NCBI GenBank assembly: GCA_934418125.1
Contig: CAKRWT010000003.1
Location: forward strand, 91,267-155,266
Direction: 5' to 3'
DNA length: 64,000 nt
From: an uncultured Lachnospiraceae bacterium
GTDB lineage: Bacteria; Bacillota; Clostridia; Lachnospirales; Lachnospiraceae
The notes beneath the pieces are model-generated. The model saw only the letters and a list, made by a program, of their open reading frames with translations. It was not told the origin of the DNA and searched no databases. Shown in pieces: positions 8,678 through 18,191 of this stretch. The number at the start of each line of letters is the position of its first letter. The first letter of the stretch is position 1. Position numbers and translations under genes: made by a program.

Positions 8678-9169
8678 ATGAAGAAAATATATTCCGTATT
8701 GGTAGAAAACAGGTCTGGTGTATTATGCAAGGTAGCAGGTCTTTTCTCCAGAAGATGCTTTAATATCGACAGTCTTGCCGTTGGAGAAACTGATGTACCA
8801 GGAACCTCCTGTATGACGATTGTCAGCAGTGGTGACCAAAGAACCATCGAACAGATAGAGAAACAGTTAAATAAAAAGCTGGATGTCATCAAGGTAAAGA
8901 CCTTTGATGAAGCAGCCAGTGTCAGCCGGGAGCTGATGCTGGTAAAGGTAAAATACAACAAAGGGAACCGTAGGGATATCATGGAAACCTGTGAGATTAT
9001 GAAAGCTTCCATCGTAGATATGTCTAAAAACATGATGATTATCCAGATTTGTGATGTACCAGAGAAAACGAACCTTCTTATCAGTATGTTACAGTCAATC
9101 AGTATCGTGGAAGTAGCCAGAACCGGAACCTTGGCACTGCAGAAATGTATGGAAACTGATAACAATTAA
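8678..9169 (+). CDS. ilvN: Acetolactate synthase regulatory (small) subunit, copy 1
   Basis: A 163-residue protein: an N-terminal ACT domain (residues about 2-75, beginning KIYSVLVENRSGVLCKVAGL) and an ALS_ss C-terminal domain (about 80-155, with SVSRELMLVKVK). These subunits activate the catalytic subunit and confer feedback inhibition by valine (family knowledge). It sits 27 bases after ilvB and probably shares its transcript. It is clearly paralogous to the next gene: both share LFSRR, NIDS, QIEKQ and the ARTG near the end, yet they differ throughout. Confidence 0.92.
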   Translation: MKKIYSVLVENRSGVLCKVAGLFSRRCFNIDSLAVGETDVPGTSCMTIVSSGDQRTIEQIEKQLNKKLDVIKVKTFDEAASVSRELMLVKVKYNKGNRRDIMETCEIMKASIVDMSKNMMIIQICDVPEKTNLLISMLQSISIVEVARTGTLALQKCMETDNN

Positions 9170-9193
9170 CTTTATCAGAATAAAGTGTGAGTG

Positions 9194-9222
9194 TTGACTT
9201 TTTACCTTTATATTGATACAAT
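9194..9222 (+). promoter_or_regulatory. Internal promoter before the second ilvN
   Basis: TTGACT at 9194-9199, a 17-base spacer and TACAAT at 9217-9222. The predicted start near 9229 gives a leader of about 42 bases to the ATG at 9271. It would allow ilvN copy 2 and ilvC to be expressed independently of ilvB and ilvN copy 1. Confidence 0.65.
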
Positions 9223-9270
9223 ATTTGACAGCGTGTGACACTGGAATGTCAGATGCGGAAAGGCAGTTTT

Positions 9271-9771
9271 ATGCAGAAGAAAGTATTTCAGTTATTGGTA
9301 GATAATACCTCTGGTGTATTAAGCCGGATTGCAGGCTTATTTTCCAGACGTGGTTACAATATCGACAGCATAACAGCAGGTGTGACAGCCGATGCCCGTT
9401 ATACCAGGATTACCATTGTGACTTCCGGGGATGACGAGATATTAGACCAGATAGAGAAACAGGTTGCCAAACTGATTGATGTCAGGGATATTAAGGAATT
9501 GAAACCCTCTGAGAGCGTATACAGAGAACTTGCCATGATTAAGGTAAAGGCATCTGCGGCACAGAGGCAGGGTGTAATTGCCGTTGCAGATATTTTCCGT
9601 GCAAAAATTATTGACGTTTCCCCAGAAAGTCTTATTATAGAGTTGACGGGAAATCAGGACAAGATTGAGGCCTTTATCAGTCTGTTAGACGGATATGAAA
9701 TCTTAGAGCTGGCAAGAACAGGTATTGCCGGACTTGGACGTGGCATAGAGAATGTTACCTATTTACCGTAA
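9271..9771 (+). CDS. ilvN: Acetolactate synthase regulatory (small) subunit, copy 2
   Basis: A 166-residue ACT plus ALS_ss protein. The ATG at 9271 is chosen because it aligns with copy 1 (MQKKVFQLLVDNTSGVLSR against MKKIYSVLVENRSGVLCK), has AAAGG 7 bases upstream, and leaves a sensible leader after the promoter at 9194-9222. GTG 9235 and ATG 9253 are in frame but poorly supported. This copy is closer in feel to standard IlvN/IlvH, with DARYTRITIVTSGDD and LDQIEKQVAKLIDV. It may differ from copy 1 in effector response (inference). ilvC follows 57 bases later. Confidence 0.9.
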   Translation: MQKKVFQLLVDNTSGVLSRIAGLFSRRGYNIDSITAGVTADARYTRITIVTSGDDEILDQIEKQVAKLIDVRDIKELKPSESVYRELAMIKVKASAAQRQGVIAVADIFRAKIIDVSPESLIIELTGNQDKIEAFISLLDGYEILELARTGIAGLGRGIENVTYLP

Positions 9772-9801
9772 GTGAAGGGCAGGTACCCTTTCCTTATATA
9801 A

Positions 9802-10845
<1,044 letters not shown>

Positions 10846-10883
10846 TACAGTATCTATAAAATACAGTGGAGTACATACAATAC

Positions 10884-10917
10884 AGCATCATCCGGGACTC
10901 CGGGTGGTGCTGATTTT
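10884..10917 (+). terminator. Probable terminator after ilvC
   Basis: A 12-bp stem AGCATCATCCGG / CCGGGTGGTGCT (two G-T pairs) with loop GACT, followed by GATTTTG. The T-run is short, so termination may be partial. Confidence 0.65.
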
Positions 10918-10967
10918 GTAAAAGTTTATGCCCTGTTGGAAGATACCCAAAATCAAATGGAGTGTGT

Positions 10968-11531
10968 ATGCAGCATAGAACCAGACTAGACTATTTATTA
11001 GCAGAGAGTTTCAAAAAAATGGTTGTTAAAACCCCCATTGAAAAAATAACAATCAAAGAAATTACCGATTTGGCAGGTGTCATCCGACCTACCTTTTATA
11101 ACCATTTTCAGGATAAATATGAACTGTTGGAATGGATTATCCGGACAGAACTGGTAGAACCGATGGAACCGCTGATACAGGATGGGCTTTTTAACGAAGC
11201 CTTGCTGTTACTTTTTAACACGGCATTGGATATGAAGGAATTCTGTATTCATGCAGCAAGAATGGAAGGTCAGAATTCTTTTGAAAGTATCGTAAATAAT
11301 TGTATTAAAGAAATTCTGTGTACTGGCATCAGCAGCCTTATAAAAGAAAGAAATTTCCAGCATGCCTGGATTACGCCAGAACTAATTGCAGAATACTATG
11401 CCCAGTCTATGACTTTTGTTATGATGAAATGGATTCGAAGTGGAATGATTATTTCGCCGGAGGAAATGGCTGAGATTTATGAATATATTGTAAGCAGGTC
11501 GCTAAAGGAGATAATCAGCAAGATAAATTAG
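10968..11531 (+). CDS. TetR-family transcriptional regulator
   Basis: The ATG at 10968 has GGAG 5 bases upstream; the GTG at 10962 overlaps that site. The product has 187 residues. The N-terminal helix-turn-helix is typical: KITIKEITDLAGVIRPTFYNHFQDKYELLEWI at about residues 24-55, with the TFYNHF-DKYEL signature. The C-terminal helical domain resembles the DhaS-like subgroup, with weak similarity only, and its ligand is unknown. It ends 33 bases before leuC on the same strand, so it may control leuCD or be cotranscribed with them (inference). Confidence 0.85.
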   Translation: MQHRTRLDYLLAESFKKMVVKTPIEKITIKEITDLAGVIRPTFYNHFQDKYELLEWIIRTELVEPMEPLIQDGLFNEALLLLFNTALDMKEFCIHAARMEGQNSFESIVNNCIKEILCTGISSLIKERNFQHAWITPELIAEYYAQSMTFVMMKWIRSGMIISPEEMAEIYEYIVSRSLKEIISKIN

Positions 11532-11564
11532 CCGACCAGCATAAAAATAAGGAGGAATATTACC

Positions 11565-12827
11565 ATGGGAATGACAATGACCCAAAAGATACTGGCAGCA
11601 CATGCCGGTCTTGAAAAAGTAGAAGCCGGACAGTTAATTGAGGCTGACTTAGACCTGGTACTGGGAAATGATATTACCAGTCCGGTTGCTATCAAGGAAA
11701 TGGAAAAAATGAAGGTAGATGGTGTATTTGACAAAGACAAAATTGCACTTGTACCGGATCATTTCGTACCCAATAAGGATATCAAATCAGCAGAGCATTG
11801 CAAATGTGTCAGAGAATTTGCACACCGCAACGAAATTACCAATTATTTTGAAGTAGGACAGATGGGTATTGAACACGCACTGCTTCCGGAAAAAGGTCTG
11901 ACTGTTGCCGGAGATGTGATTATTGGTGCCGATTCCCATACCTGTACCTATGGTGCACTTGGTGCTTTCTCAACTGGTGTGGGAAGTACCGATATGGCTG
12001 CCGGTATGGCTACCGGAAAGGCATGGTTTAAAGTACCTTCTGCGATTAAATTCAATCTCGTTGGTAAACCATCCAAGTGGGTCAGCGGCAAAGATGTTAT
12101 CTTACATATCATTGGTATGATTGGTGTAGATGGTGCTTTATACAAATCGATGGAATTCGTAGGCGAAGGAATACAAAATCTTTCCATGGATGACCGTTTT
12201 ACCATTGCTAACATGGCAATCGAAGCCGGCGGTAAGAATGGTATCTTCCCAGTGGATGACCTTGCCATTGCTTACATGAAAGAACATTCTACCAGAAATT
12301 ATACGATTTATGAGGCAGATGAAGATGCTGTTTATGACGAAGAGTATACCATTGATTTAAGTACCTTACGTCCGACCATCGCATTTCCACATCTTCCGGA
12401 AAATACAAAGACCATTGACGAAATTATTGAGCCAGTTAAAATCGATCAGGTTGTTATCGGTTCCTGTACCAACGGCAGACTGGATGATTTGAGAACTGCC
12501 GCAGAAGTCCTGAACGGAAAACATGTAGCAGAAGGTATGCGCTGTATCGTGATTCCGGCAACCCAGGCAATCTATTTACAGGCAATGGAAGAAGGTCTGT
12601 TAAAGACATTTATCGAGGCAGGAGCTGTTGTCAGTACACCTACCTGTGGTCCATGTCTAGGCGGTTACATGGGCATTCTGGCAGAGGGAGAGCGTTGTGT
12701 TTCCACAACCAACAGAAACTTCGTAGGCCGTATGGGACATGTTAATTCCGAAATCTATCTGGCAAGTCCTGCAGTAGCCGCTGCAAGCGCAATTACAGGA
12801 ACAATTTCCTGGCCAGGCCAATTATAG
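11565..12827 (+). CDS. leuC: 3-isopropylmalate dehydratase large subunit
   Basis: A 420-residue aconitase-family protein of the shorter archaeal/clostridial LeuC type. The 4Fe-4S cysteines are visible in [10 protein letters not shown] and in [10 protein letters not shown] (C-x2-C). [20 protein letters not shown] and RNFVGRMGH are typical substrate-site segments. With LeuD it isomerises 2-isopropylmalate to 3-isopropylmalate in leucine synthesis. AGGAGG lies 9 bases before the ATG. leuD follows after 23 bases; leuA and leuB are not in this window. Confidence 0.95.
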   Translation: MGMTMTQKILAAHAGLEKVEAGQLIEADLDLVLGNDITSPVAIKEMEKMKVDGVFDKDKIALVPDHFVPNKDIKSAEHCKCVREFAHRNEITNYFEVGQMGIEHALLPEKGLTVAGDVIIGADSHTCTYGALGAFSTGVGSTDMAAGMATGKAWFKVPSAIKFNLVGKPSKWVSGKDVILHIIGMIGVDGALYKSMEFVGEGIQNLSMDDRFTIANMAIEAGGKNGIFPVDDLAIAYMKEHSTRNYTIYEADEDAVYDEEYTIDLSTLRPTIAFPHLPENTKTIDEIIEPVKIDQVVIGSCTNGRLDDLRTAAEVLNGKHVAEGMRCIVIPATQAIYLQAMEEGLLKTFIEAGAVVSTPTCGPCLGGYMGILAEGERCVSTTNRNFVGRMGHVNSEIYLASPAVAAASAITGTISWPGQL

Positions 12828-12850
12828 AATGGGAAAGGAAGGGTATGAAT

Positions 12851-13339
12851 ATGAAAGCAGCAAAAGGAACTGTTTTTAAATATGGAGACAACGTAGATAC
12901 TGACGTTATCATTCCTGCACGTTATCTGAATTCCTCTGATCCGGCAGAGTTAGCCACACACTGCATGGAGGATATTGACAAAGAATTTATTCATCAGGTA
13001 AAAAAAGGCGATATTATCGTAGCAACCAAGAATTTCGGCTGTGGTTCCTCCAGGGAACATGCGCCGATTGCCATCAAAGCAGCCGGCGTAAGTTGTGTAA
13101 TTGCAGAAACCTTTGCCAGAATTTTCTATCGTAACGCCATCAATATCGGACTTCCCATTATTGAGTGTCCGGAAGCCGCCAAGGGTATTGATGCCGGTGA
13201 TGAGGTAGAAGTAAATTTTGACACCGGTGTGATTACTGATATAACAAAGAATACTACTTATCAGGGACAGGCATTTCCTGAATTCATGCAGAAAATTATT
13301 GCTGCAGAGGGACTTGTAAACTACATCAACGCAAAATAA
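12851..13339 (+). CDS. leuD: 3-isopropylmalate dehydratase small subunit
   Basis: A 162-residue swivel-domain subunit. The start at 12851 ([18 protein letters not shown]) is preferred because GGAAGGG is 7 bases upstream; ATG 12845 is only 1 base from it. The motif [13 protein letters not shown] and the [19 protein letters not shown] loop, which closes over the substrate, identify LeuD. It forms the heterodimer with LeuC encoded just upstream. Confidence 0.95.
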   Translation: MKAAKGTVFKYGDNVDTDVIIPARYLNSSDPAELATHCMEDIDKEFIHQVKKGDIIVATKNFGCGSSREHAPIAIKAAGVSCVIAETFARIFYRNAINIGLPIIECPEAAKGIDAGDEVEVNFDTGVITDITKNTTYQGQAFPEFMQKIIAAEGLVNYINAK

Positions 13340-13375
13340 TAACACTACCGAAACGGATATTGTTGAAAGGATAGT

Positions 13376-14050
13376 ATGATTTACAGAGTCGGAGAAAATG
13401 AAACAAATGTATACGACCAAAATCGGTTGAAGTCAGCCCAGACAAGCAGCAATGGGGAAAAATTCAATCTGAATCAATACACCCGGCCGGATACATCGGA
13501 TACAGAAAAAAAAGAGACTGATATCGATGAACAGCATGTCAGAATCGCTCCCGGAAGCAGTGAGTTAAAACGGGATGGTGTTGTGGTGCAGCTAAGTGGC
13601 TCCGCCTCCCACCAGAAATCCGTGGAAGATACCAAAGCGGATGCTTCCCGGATTTTTTCCTTTCAGGATATACGGAGTTTACTGGATAAATTACAGCACT
13701 GGGCAAATCGTTTTGTGAATGTACTAAAGGAAACTTTTTACCGGATATGGAATGATCCACCTGCAGAAGAAATTGTGGAAGAATCAGACAAAACAGATAA
13801 AACTGATAAAACTGGCAATTTATCGAAAGATGTGCCCGAAAAAGAACGTTTGACTGAAGAATATAAGCGGGAGAAAAATGTACTCGGTTATGAAGATATG
13901 ATAAATACCATAACCAACAATGGAGAGCGGTTTCTTGCTAAAAATTCCACACTCTTGACTTACTATGACCGAAATGGAAAACTAATCCAGATAAATGCAT
14001 CTGACAGAGAACGGATTCTACATGGTGACAAAAATACTAAAAAGTTGTGA
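13376..14050 (+). CDS. Conserved-looking hydrophilic protein of unknown function
   Basis: A 224-residue protein with no signal peptide or membrane helix. The N-terminal half is low-complexity (Ser, Thr, Lys, Glu, Asp, Gln). A more structured helix occurs at about 97-125 (FSFQDIRSLLDKLQHW, then FVNVLKETFYRIW). It is followed by a short three-unit TDK repeat, and the C-terminal end TYYDRNGKLIQINASDRERILHGD looks like a small folded motif. AAAGG is 5 bases before the ATG. The stop codon lies inside the stem of the following terminator. No family is recognised; it ends the leuCD unit. Confidence 0.7.
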   Translation: MIYRVGENETNVYDQNRLKSAQTSSNGEKFNLNQYTRPDTSDTEKKETDIDEQHVRIAPGSSELKRDGVVVQLSGSASHQKSVEDTKADASRIFSFQDIRSLLDKLQHWANRFVNVLKETFYRIWNDPPAEEIVEESDKTDKTDKTGNLSKDVPEKERLTEEYKREKNVLGYEDMINTITNNGERFLAKNSTLLTYYDRNGKLIQINASDRERILHGDKNTKKL

Positions 14051-14072
14051 TGAGTTTTTATCACAACTTTTT
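14039..14072 (+). terminator. Terminator after the 13376-14050 gene
   Basis: A perfect 13-bp stem AAAAAGTTGTGAT / ATCACAACTTTTT (14039-14051 and 14060-14072), with the T-run formed by the 3' arm. It includes the stop codon at 14048-14050. The reverse strand has the same symmetry, so it may also back up termination of the converging GGDEF gene. Confidence 0.8.
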
Positions 14073-14130
14073 AGCATTAACATTGCTTCTGATTGCTGGC
14101 ATAAAAACGAATCATGCCAGCATAGTATCA

Positions 14131-15222
14131 TTAAACAACTACCATATTCTTACCGTTTCGCTTGCCACAATACAGATTGTAATCTGCCCGGGTAATTACT
14201 TCTTCAATGGTTTTTCCTTTTTCATATTCTGCCACACCAAGAGTCAGAGTACAGTGGACACTTGCTTTGCCGGACTCTGACAAAAAGCGATGGGAGTCTA
14301 CGGAACTGCGGATATCCTCAGCAATCTGTCTCGTTTTTTCTTTGGTACTGTTACTGATTAACAGCAGGATTTCCTCACCACCCCAGCGACATACATAACC
14401 GCACTCATTAACATTTTCCGTTGTAATCTGTGCAATTTCCTGTAACACAATATCACCAAAATCATGACCATAGGTATCATTTATTTTCTTAAAATCATCA
14501 ATATCGCACATAACGACAGCAAAGCTGGAATCGGATTTCAATGCCTGTTCTAAGAAAACATTCATACTACGGCGGTTGTACAGCCCGGTTAAGGGGTCTG
14601 TGTTTGCCAGCTGGTCCAAAATCGCATTCTGATGACGCAATTTGGCAGAAGCAAGCTTTATTTCAAAAATAAACAGCATGGAAAATATGATAAGGAAGGC
14701 AAATGTACAAATTGAGTTGAAAATATAAATAAACATCTCCATAACCGGCTTATCCACAATGTAAAAAGGCTCGACAAAAAAAGATAATACCCGGCATAGC
14801 ATAAAAGAAATGGCTGCAATAACAGCGTTGATTGTAGGCGCCTTTGTATTCTGCTGGAAATCATGGATGGAATATCCGATATAATAACCAACGGAAACAA
14901 TACCGATAATGTATTGGGCGAATCCAAACTGCCAGCCAATACAAAGAGTTGCCACTAAAGAGTGAAGTATAATTTCGGTGTAGGTTATGTAGTAAACTAC
15001 TGTAAACTGACTTTTCCTGATAAAGCGCATAGCAAATAAATAGGTCAGGACACTCATGCAATTGAACAGATAGAGAGGTTTGATGTCCAGATAGAAAAAC
15101 AGACCTGTCAGAAAAACATGAACTAAAGCAACGGAATAAATGATTAGACTAAAAAACTGCCGGTTTGTCAGTTGCTCGGTTCCGCTAAAAATTCGTTTTA
15201 ATTTCGATAAGATTCGTTTCAT
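14131..15222 (-). CDS. Membrane-bound GGDEF-domain protein (probable diguanylate cyclase)
   Basis: A 363-residue protein. Residues about 20-190 hold about six hydrophobic helices with no recognised sensor family. A short helical linker leads to a GGDEF domain at about 205-363: ANTDPLTGLYNRRSMN, then CDIDDFKKINDTYGHDFGD, then RWGGEEILLL as the signature (GGEEI), and ADYNLYCGKRNGKN at the end. The magnesium-binding aspartates and the second glutamate of the signature are intact, so c-di-GMP synthesis is plausible. The residues where an RxxD inhibitory site would lie read NECG, so product inhibition at that site is not expected. No EAL or PilZ partner is nearby. Confidence 0.87.
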   Translation of the reverse strand: MKRILSKLKRIFSGTEQLTNRQFFSLIIYSVALVHVFLTGLFFYLDIKPLYLFNCMSVLTYLFAMRFIRKSQFTVVYYITYTEIILHSLVATLCIGWQFGFAQYIIGIVSVGYYIGYSIHDFQQNTKAPTINAVIAAISFMLCRVLSFFVEPFYIVDKPVMEMFIYIFNSICTFAFLIIFSMLFIFEIKLASAKLRHQNAILDQLANTDPLTGLYNRRSMNVFLEQALKSDSSFAVVMCDIDDFKKINDTYGHDFGDIVLQEIAQITTENVNECGYVCRWGGEEILLLISNSTKEKTRQIAEDIRSSVDSHRFLSESGKASVHCTLTLGVAEYEKGKTIEEVITRADYNLYCGKRNGKNMVVV

Positions 15223-15276
15223 ATTTTTTCCCTTTTACACAAATGTATACATTTCGCACACGAATATGATTATTAT

Positions 15277-15305
15277 ATTATATAACATATTAAGAAAAAT
15301 GTAAA
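15277..15305 (-). promoter_or_regulatory. Promoter of the GGDEF gene
   Basis: On the minus strand: TTTACA (15300-15305), a 17-base spacer and a perfect TATAAT (15277-15282). The leader would be about 48 bases. Confidence 0.7.
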
Positions 15306-15323
15306 TTATTATAGGTAAAACAC

Positions 15324-15352
15324 TTGTTCGATTGTATTTGTTTTGTTATAAT
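15324..15352 (+). promoter_or_regulatory. Possible promoter of the 15372 gene
   Basis: TTGTTC at 15324-15329, a 17-base spacer and a perfect TATAAT at 15347-15352. The transcript would start near 15359, partly overlapping the ribosome site GAAGGAG at 15357-15363, so the leader would be very short. Confidence 0.45.
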
Positions 15353-15371
15353 GTCCGAAGGAGAAAAACGT

Positions 15372-16124
15372 ATGGATACACAGGCATTTGAAGCAGCAAA
15401 ACTAAAAATACTTTTAAAGCAGAACAAGCCGCACGGATTCGGGACTTTGCAGGAAAAGACCGTTCATGCGGTAATGAAATTATATTATGAGCCCAATGAA
15501 GATTATCATGAAGTACCAATAGAAGGCTATATCGCAGATATCTATACCGGCAATCGAATTATAGAAATCCAAAATGGAAACTTTAATAAGTTAAGGCCGA
15601 AGCTGGAAGCCTTTTTACCACATTATCCGGTAACCGTAGTATTACCGATTGCACATTTCAAATGGCTTATCTGGATGGAGGAATCGTCCGGGGAACTATC
15701 AGACCGGCATAAGTCCCCTGTTACCGGAAGCGTATATCATGCCTTTCCGGAATTATATAAAATCAAGGCATTTCTGGGGCATCCGAACCTTTCCCTTGCC
15801 TTTCCTCTCATTGATATAGATGAATACCGGCTGCTGAATGGTTGGAGTAAGGATAAGAAAAGAGGTTCCCAACGTTATGACCGGATGCCCTTAACCTTGT
15901 TTGATGAGATTATCATAGAACAGACTGCTGACTTTTTACAGTTAATTCCTTATGATTTGCCGGATGCTTTTACGGTAACGGAATTTGCGAAGGCGGCTAA
16001 GACAAAAAGAGAACTGGCAGCGGTAGCATTACCGCTTTTTGTACAGATGGGGTTGCTAACACGAACTGGGAAACGTGGGCGTGAATATCTGTATATGGTA
16101 GAAGAAAACTTTGCAAACTACTAA
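15372..16124 (+). CDS. Unknown protein with a possible PD-(D/E)XK-like nuclease fold and C-terminal winged helix
   Basis: The ATG at 15372 has GAAGGAG 8 bases upstream; the in-frame ATG at 15351 precedes that site. The product has 250 residues. Residues 28-67 show the order expected of a PD-(D/E)XK core: helix with E28 (LQEKTVHAVMKLYYEP), strand with D56 (GYIADIYTG), then E65-I-Q67 in IIEIQNGN, with Gln in the usual Lys place. Residues about 195-245 look like a winged helix (FTVTEFAKAAKTK, then VQMGLLTRTGKRGREYLY). Nuclease activity is inference from pattern only. The gene ends 75 bases before parE on the same strand. No partner methylase or toxin-like gene is present. Confidence 0.7.
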   Translation: MDTQAFEAAKLKILLKQNKPHGFGTLQEKTVHAVMKLYYEPNEDYHEVPIEGYIADIYTGNRIIEIQNGNFNKLRPKLEAFLPHYPVTVVLPIAHFKWLIWMEESSGELSDRHKSPVTGSVYHAFPELYKIKAFLGHPNLSLAFPLIDIDEYRLLNGWSKDKKRGSQRYDRMPLTLFDEIIIEQTADFLQLIPYDLPDAFTVTEFAKAAKTKRELAAVALPLFVQMGLLTRTGKRGREYLYMVEENFANY

Positions 16125-16199
16125 ATATATGTTAAAATGTACCGGGTATCAGGCGAAAAGAATCGTTTTTATTTGGTAACAGATAGATGAGGTATGATA

Positions 16200-18128
16200 A
16201 TGGCTAAAACAAATGAAACTAATTATGATGCGTCCAGCATTACCGTCCTGGAAGGACTTGAGGCAGTACGTGTCAGACCCGGTATGTATATCGGAAGTGT
16301 GTCCACCAAGGGACTGAACCATCTTATTTATGAAATCGTAGATAATGCAGTAGATGAACATCTTGCTGGCTATTGTTCCATTATTCATGTGACGTTGGAG
16401 GCAGATGGTTCCGCTACTGTTTCTGATAACGGAAGAGGTATCCCGGTGGGAATGCATGAGAAAGGCATCAGTGCAGAACGACTGGTATTTACCACCCTTC
16501 ATGCCGGGGGAAAATTTGATAACGAAGCCTATAAGACCAGTGGCGGTTTGCATGGTGTGGGTTCTTCCGTTGTCAATGCCTTGTCAACTTATCTGAATGT
16601 AAAGGTAAAAACCGGTGGTTTTATCTATGAGGACCATTATGAGCGTGGAATCCCCACCATGGAGCTGGCAGACGGACTGTTGCCAGTTATTGGGAAAACG
16701 AAGGACACTGGAACTACCATCAATTTTCTGCCGGACGATACCATTTTTGACAAGACCAGATTCAAAGAAGACGAAGTAAAGAGCCGTCTTCATGAAACTG
16801 CTTATTTAAATCCGGAACTTACGATTGTTTATGAGGATAAAAGACAAGAAGAAACCGAACACATTGAATACCACGAACCAGAAGGAATTGTTGGTTTTAT
16901 TAAGGATATGAATAAGGCGAAGGAAACCATTCATGATGTCATTTACTTTAAAGGAGAATCCGAAAATATTTCAGTAGAGGTTGCTTTCCAGTATGTAAAT
17001 GAATTTCATGAGACTGTGCTTGGCTTTTGCAATAATATTTATAATGCAGAAGGTGGTACTCATTTAACCGGTTTTAAAACCATGTTTACCAATGTAATTA
17101 ATACCTACGCCAGAGGGTTAAATATCTTAAAGGAAAAGGATGTAAACTTTACCGGTGCCGATGTACGTAACGGCATGACTGCCGTGGTATCCATCAAGCA
17201 CCCAGACCCCCGATTTGAAGGTCAGACCAAGACAAAACTGGATAACCAGGATGCCGCCAAGGTAGTCAGCAAAGTAACTGGTGACGAGATTGTCCGTTTC
17301 TTTGACCGTAATCTTGAAACACTCAAAAGTATTATCGGCTGTGCTGAGAAAGCTGCTAAAATCCGCAAAAGTGAAGAGAAGGCAAAGACCAATTTACTGA
17401 CCAAACAGAAATTCTCTTTTGATTCCAACGGTAAACTGGCAAACTGTGAATCCAAGGATGCTTCTAAATGTGAAATTTTTATTGTAGAGGGTGATTCTGC
17501 CGGGGGCAGTGCAAAAACCGCCAGGAATCGTATGTATCAGGCAATTTTACCTATCCGTGGCAAGATTTTAAATGTAGAGAAAGCAAGCATTGATAAAATT
17601 CTTGCTAATGCTGAGATTAAAACCATGATAAACGCTTTCGGCTGTGGTTTTTCCGAAGGCTATGGGAACGATTTCGATATCAGCAAGCTGCGCTATGACA
17701 AAATTATTATCATGGCAGATGCGGATGTAGATGGTGCACACATTTCTACACTGTTACTGACCTTATTCTACCGTTTCATGCCGGAACTGATTTATGAAGG
17801 TCATGTCTACATCGCCATGCCGCCGTTGTATAAGGCAATGCCATCCAAAGGCGCAGAGGAATATCTCTATGACGATAAAGCATTGGAGAAATACCGGAAA
17901 CGGCATAAAGGTCCCTTTACCTTACAGCGATACAAAGGTCTTGGGGAAATGGATGCCCAGCAATTATGGGAGACTACACTGGACCCGGAAACGCGTATGA
18001 TGAAGCAGGTAGAAATCGAAGATGCCAGAATGGCCTCTGAAGTAACTGAAATGCTGATGGGTACGGAAGTACCTCCAAGAAAAGAATTTATCTATCATCA
18101 TGCACAGGATGCAGAGTTGGATGTATAA
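16200..18128 (+). CDS. parE: DNA topoisomerase IV subunit B (GyrB/ParE-type ATPase)
   Basis: About 642 residues. The start at 16200 has GAGG 7 bases upstream; ATG 16194 is too close to it. The GHKL ATPase motifs are EIVDNAVDEHLAG, DNGRGIPVG and GGLHGVGSSVVNALS; the TOPRIM motifs are IVEGDSAGGSAK and DADVDGAHI; the C-terminal signature is RYKGLGEMDAQQLWETT. With the next gene it forms a type IIA topoisomerase. The length and the partner, which lacks a GyrA-box, favour topoisomerase IV (decatenation) over gyrase. A second, gyrase pair would be expected near dnaA, outside the window. Confidence 0.85.
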   Translation: MAKTNETNYDASSITVLEGLEAVRVRPGMYIGSVSTKGLNHLIYEIVDNAVDEHLAGYCSIIHVTLEADGSATVSDNGRGIPVGMHEKGISAERLVFTTLHAGGKFDNEAYKTSGGLHGVGSSVVNALSTYLNVKVKTGGFIYEDHYERGIPTMELADGLLPVIGKTKDTGTTINFLPDDTIFDKTRFKEDEVKSRLHETAYLNPELTIVYEDKRQEETEHIEYHEPEGIVGFIKDMNKAKETIHDVIYFKGESENISVEVAFQYVNEFHETVLGFCNNIYNAEGGTHLTGFKTMFTNVINTYARGLNILKEKDVNFTGADVRNGMTAVVSIKHPDPRFEGQTKTKLDNQDAAKVVSKVTGDEIVRFFDRNLETLKSIIGCAEKAAKIRKSEEKAKTNLLTKQKFSFDSNGKLANCESKDASKCEIFIVEGDSAGGSAKTARNRMYQAILPIRGKILNVEKASIDKILANAEIKTMINAFGCGFSEGYGNDFDISKLRYDKIIIMADADVDGAHISTLLLTLFYRFMPELIYEGHVYIAMPPLYKAMPSKGAEEYLYDDKALEKYRKRHKGPFTLQRYKGLGEMDAQQLWETTLDPETRMMKQVEIEDARMASEVTEMLMGTEVPPRKEFIYHHAQDAELDV

Positions 18129-18191
18129 AAATACATAAATAGTAATTTAACAGTGATAGTTTAGTAGTGAGAAGGGAGCCTGCTGACAAGT

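Noticed and set aside
8578..9165. A 195-codon minus-strand frame over the first ilvN
   Set aside because: It is antisense to a clear ACT-domain protein and is rich in Ser, Phe and Ile as expected from reverse reading.
12950..13420. A 156-codon minus-strand frame over leuD
   Set aside because: It lies opposite a certain leuD with intact motifs and has no ribosome site or relatives that I recognise.
14095..14121. Hairpin GCTGGCAT / ATGCCAGC beyond the end of the GGDEF gene
   Set aside because: It has an 8-bp stem but no T-run on either side; the stronger stem at 14039-14072 is the better terminator.
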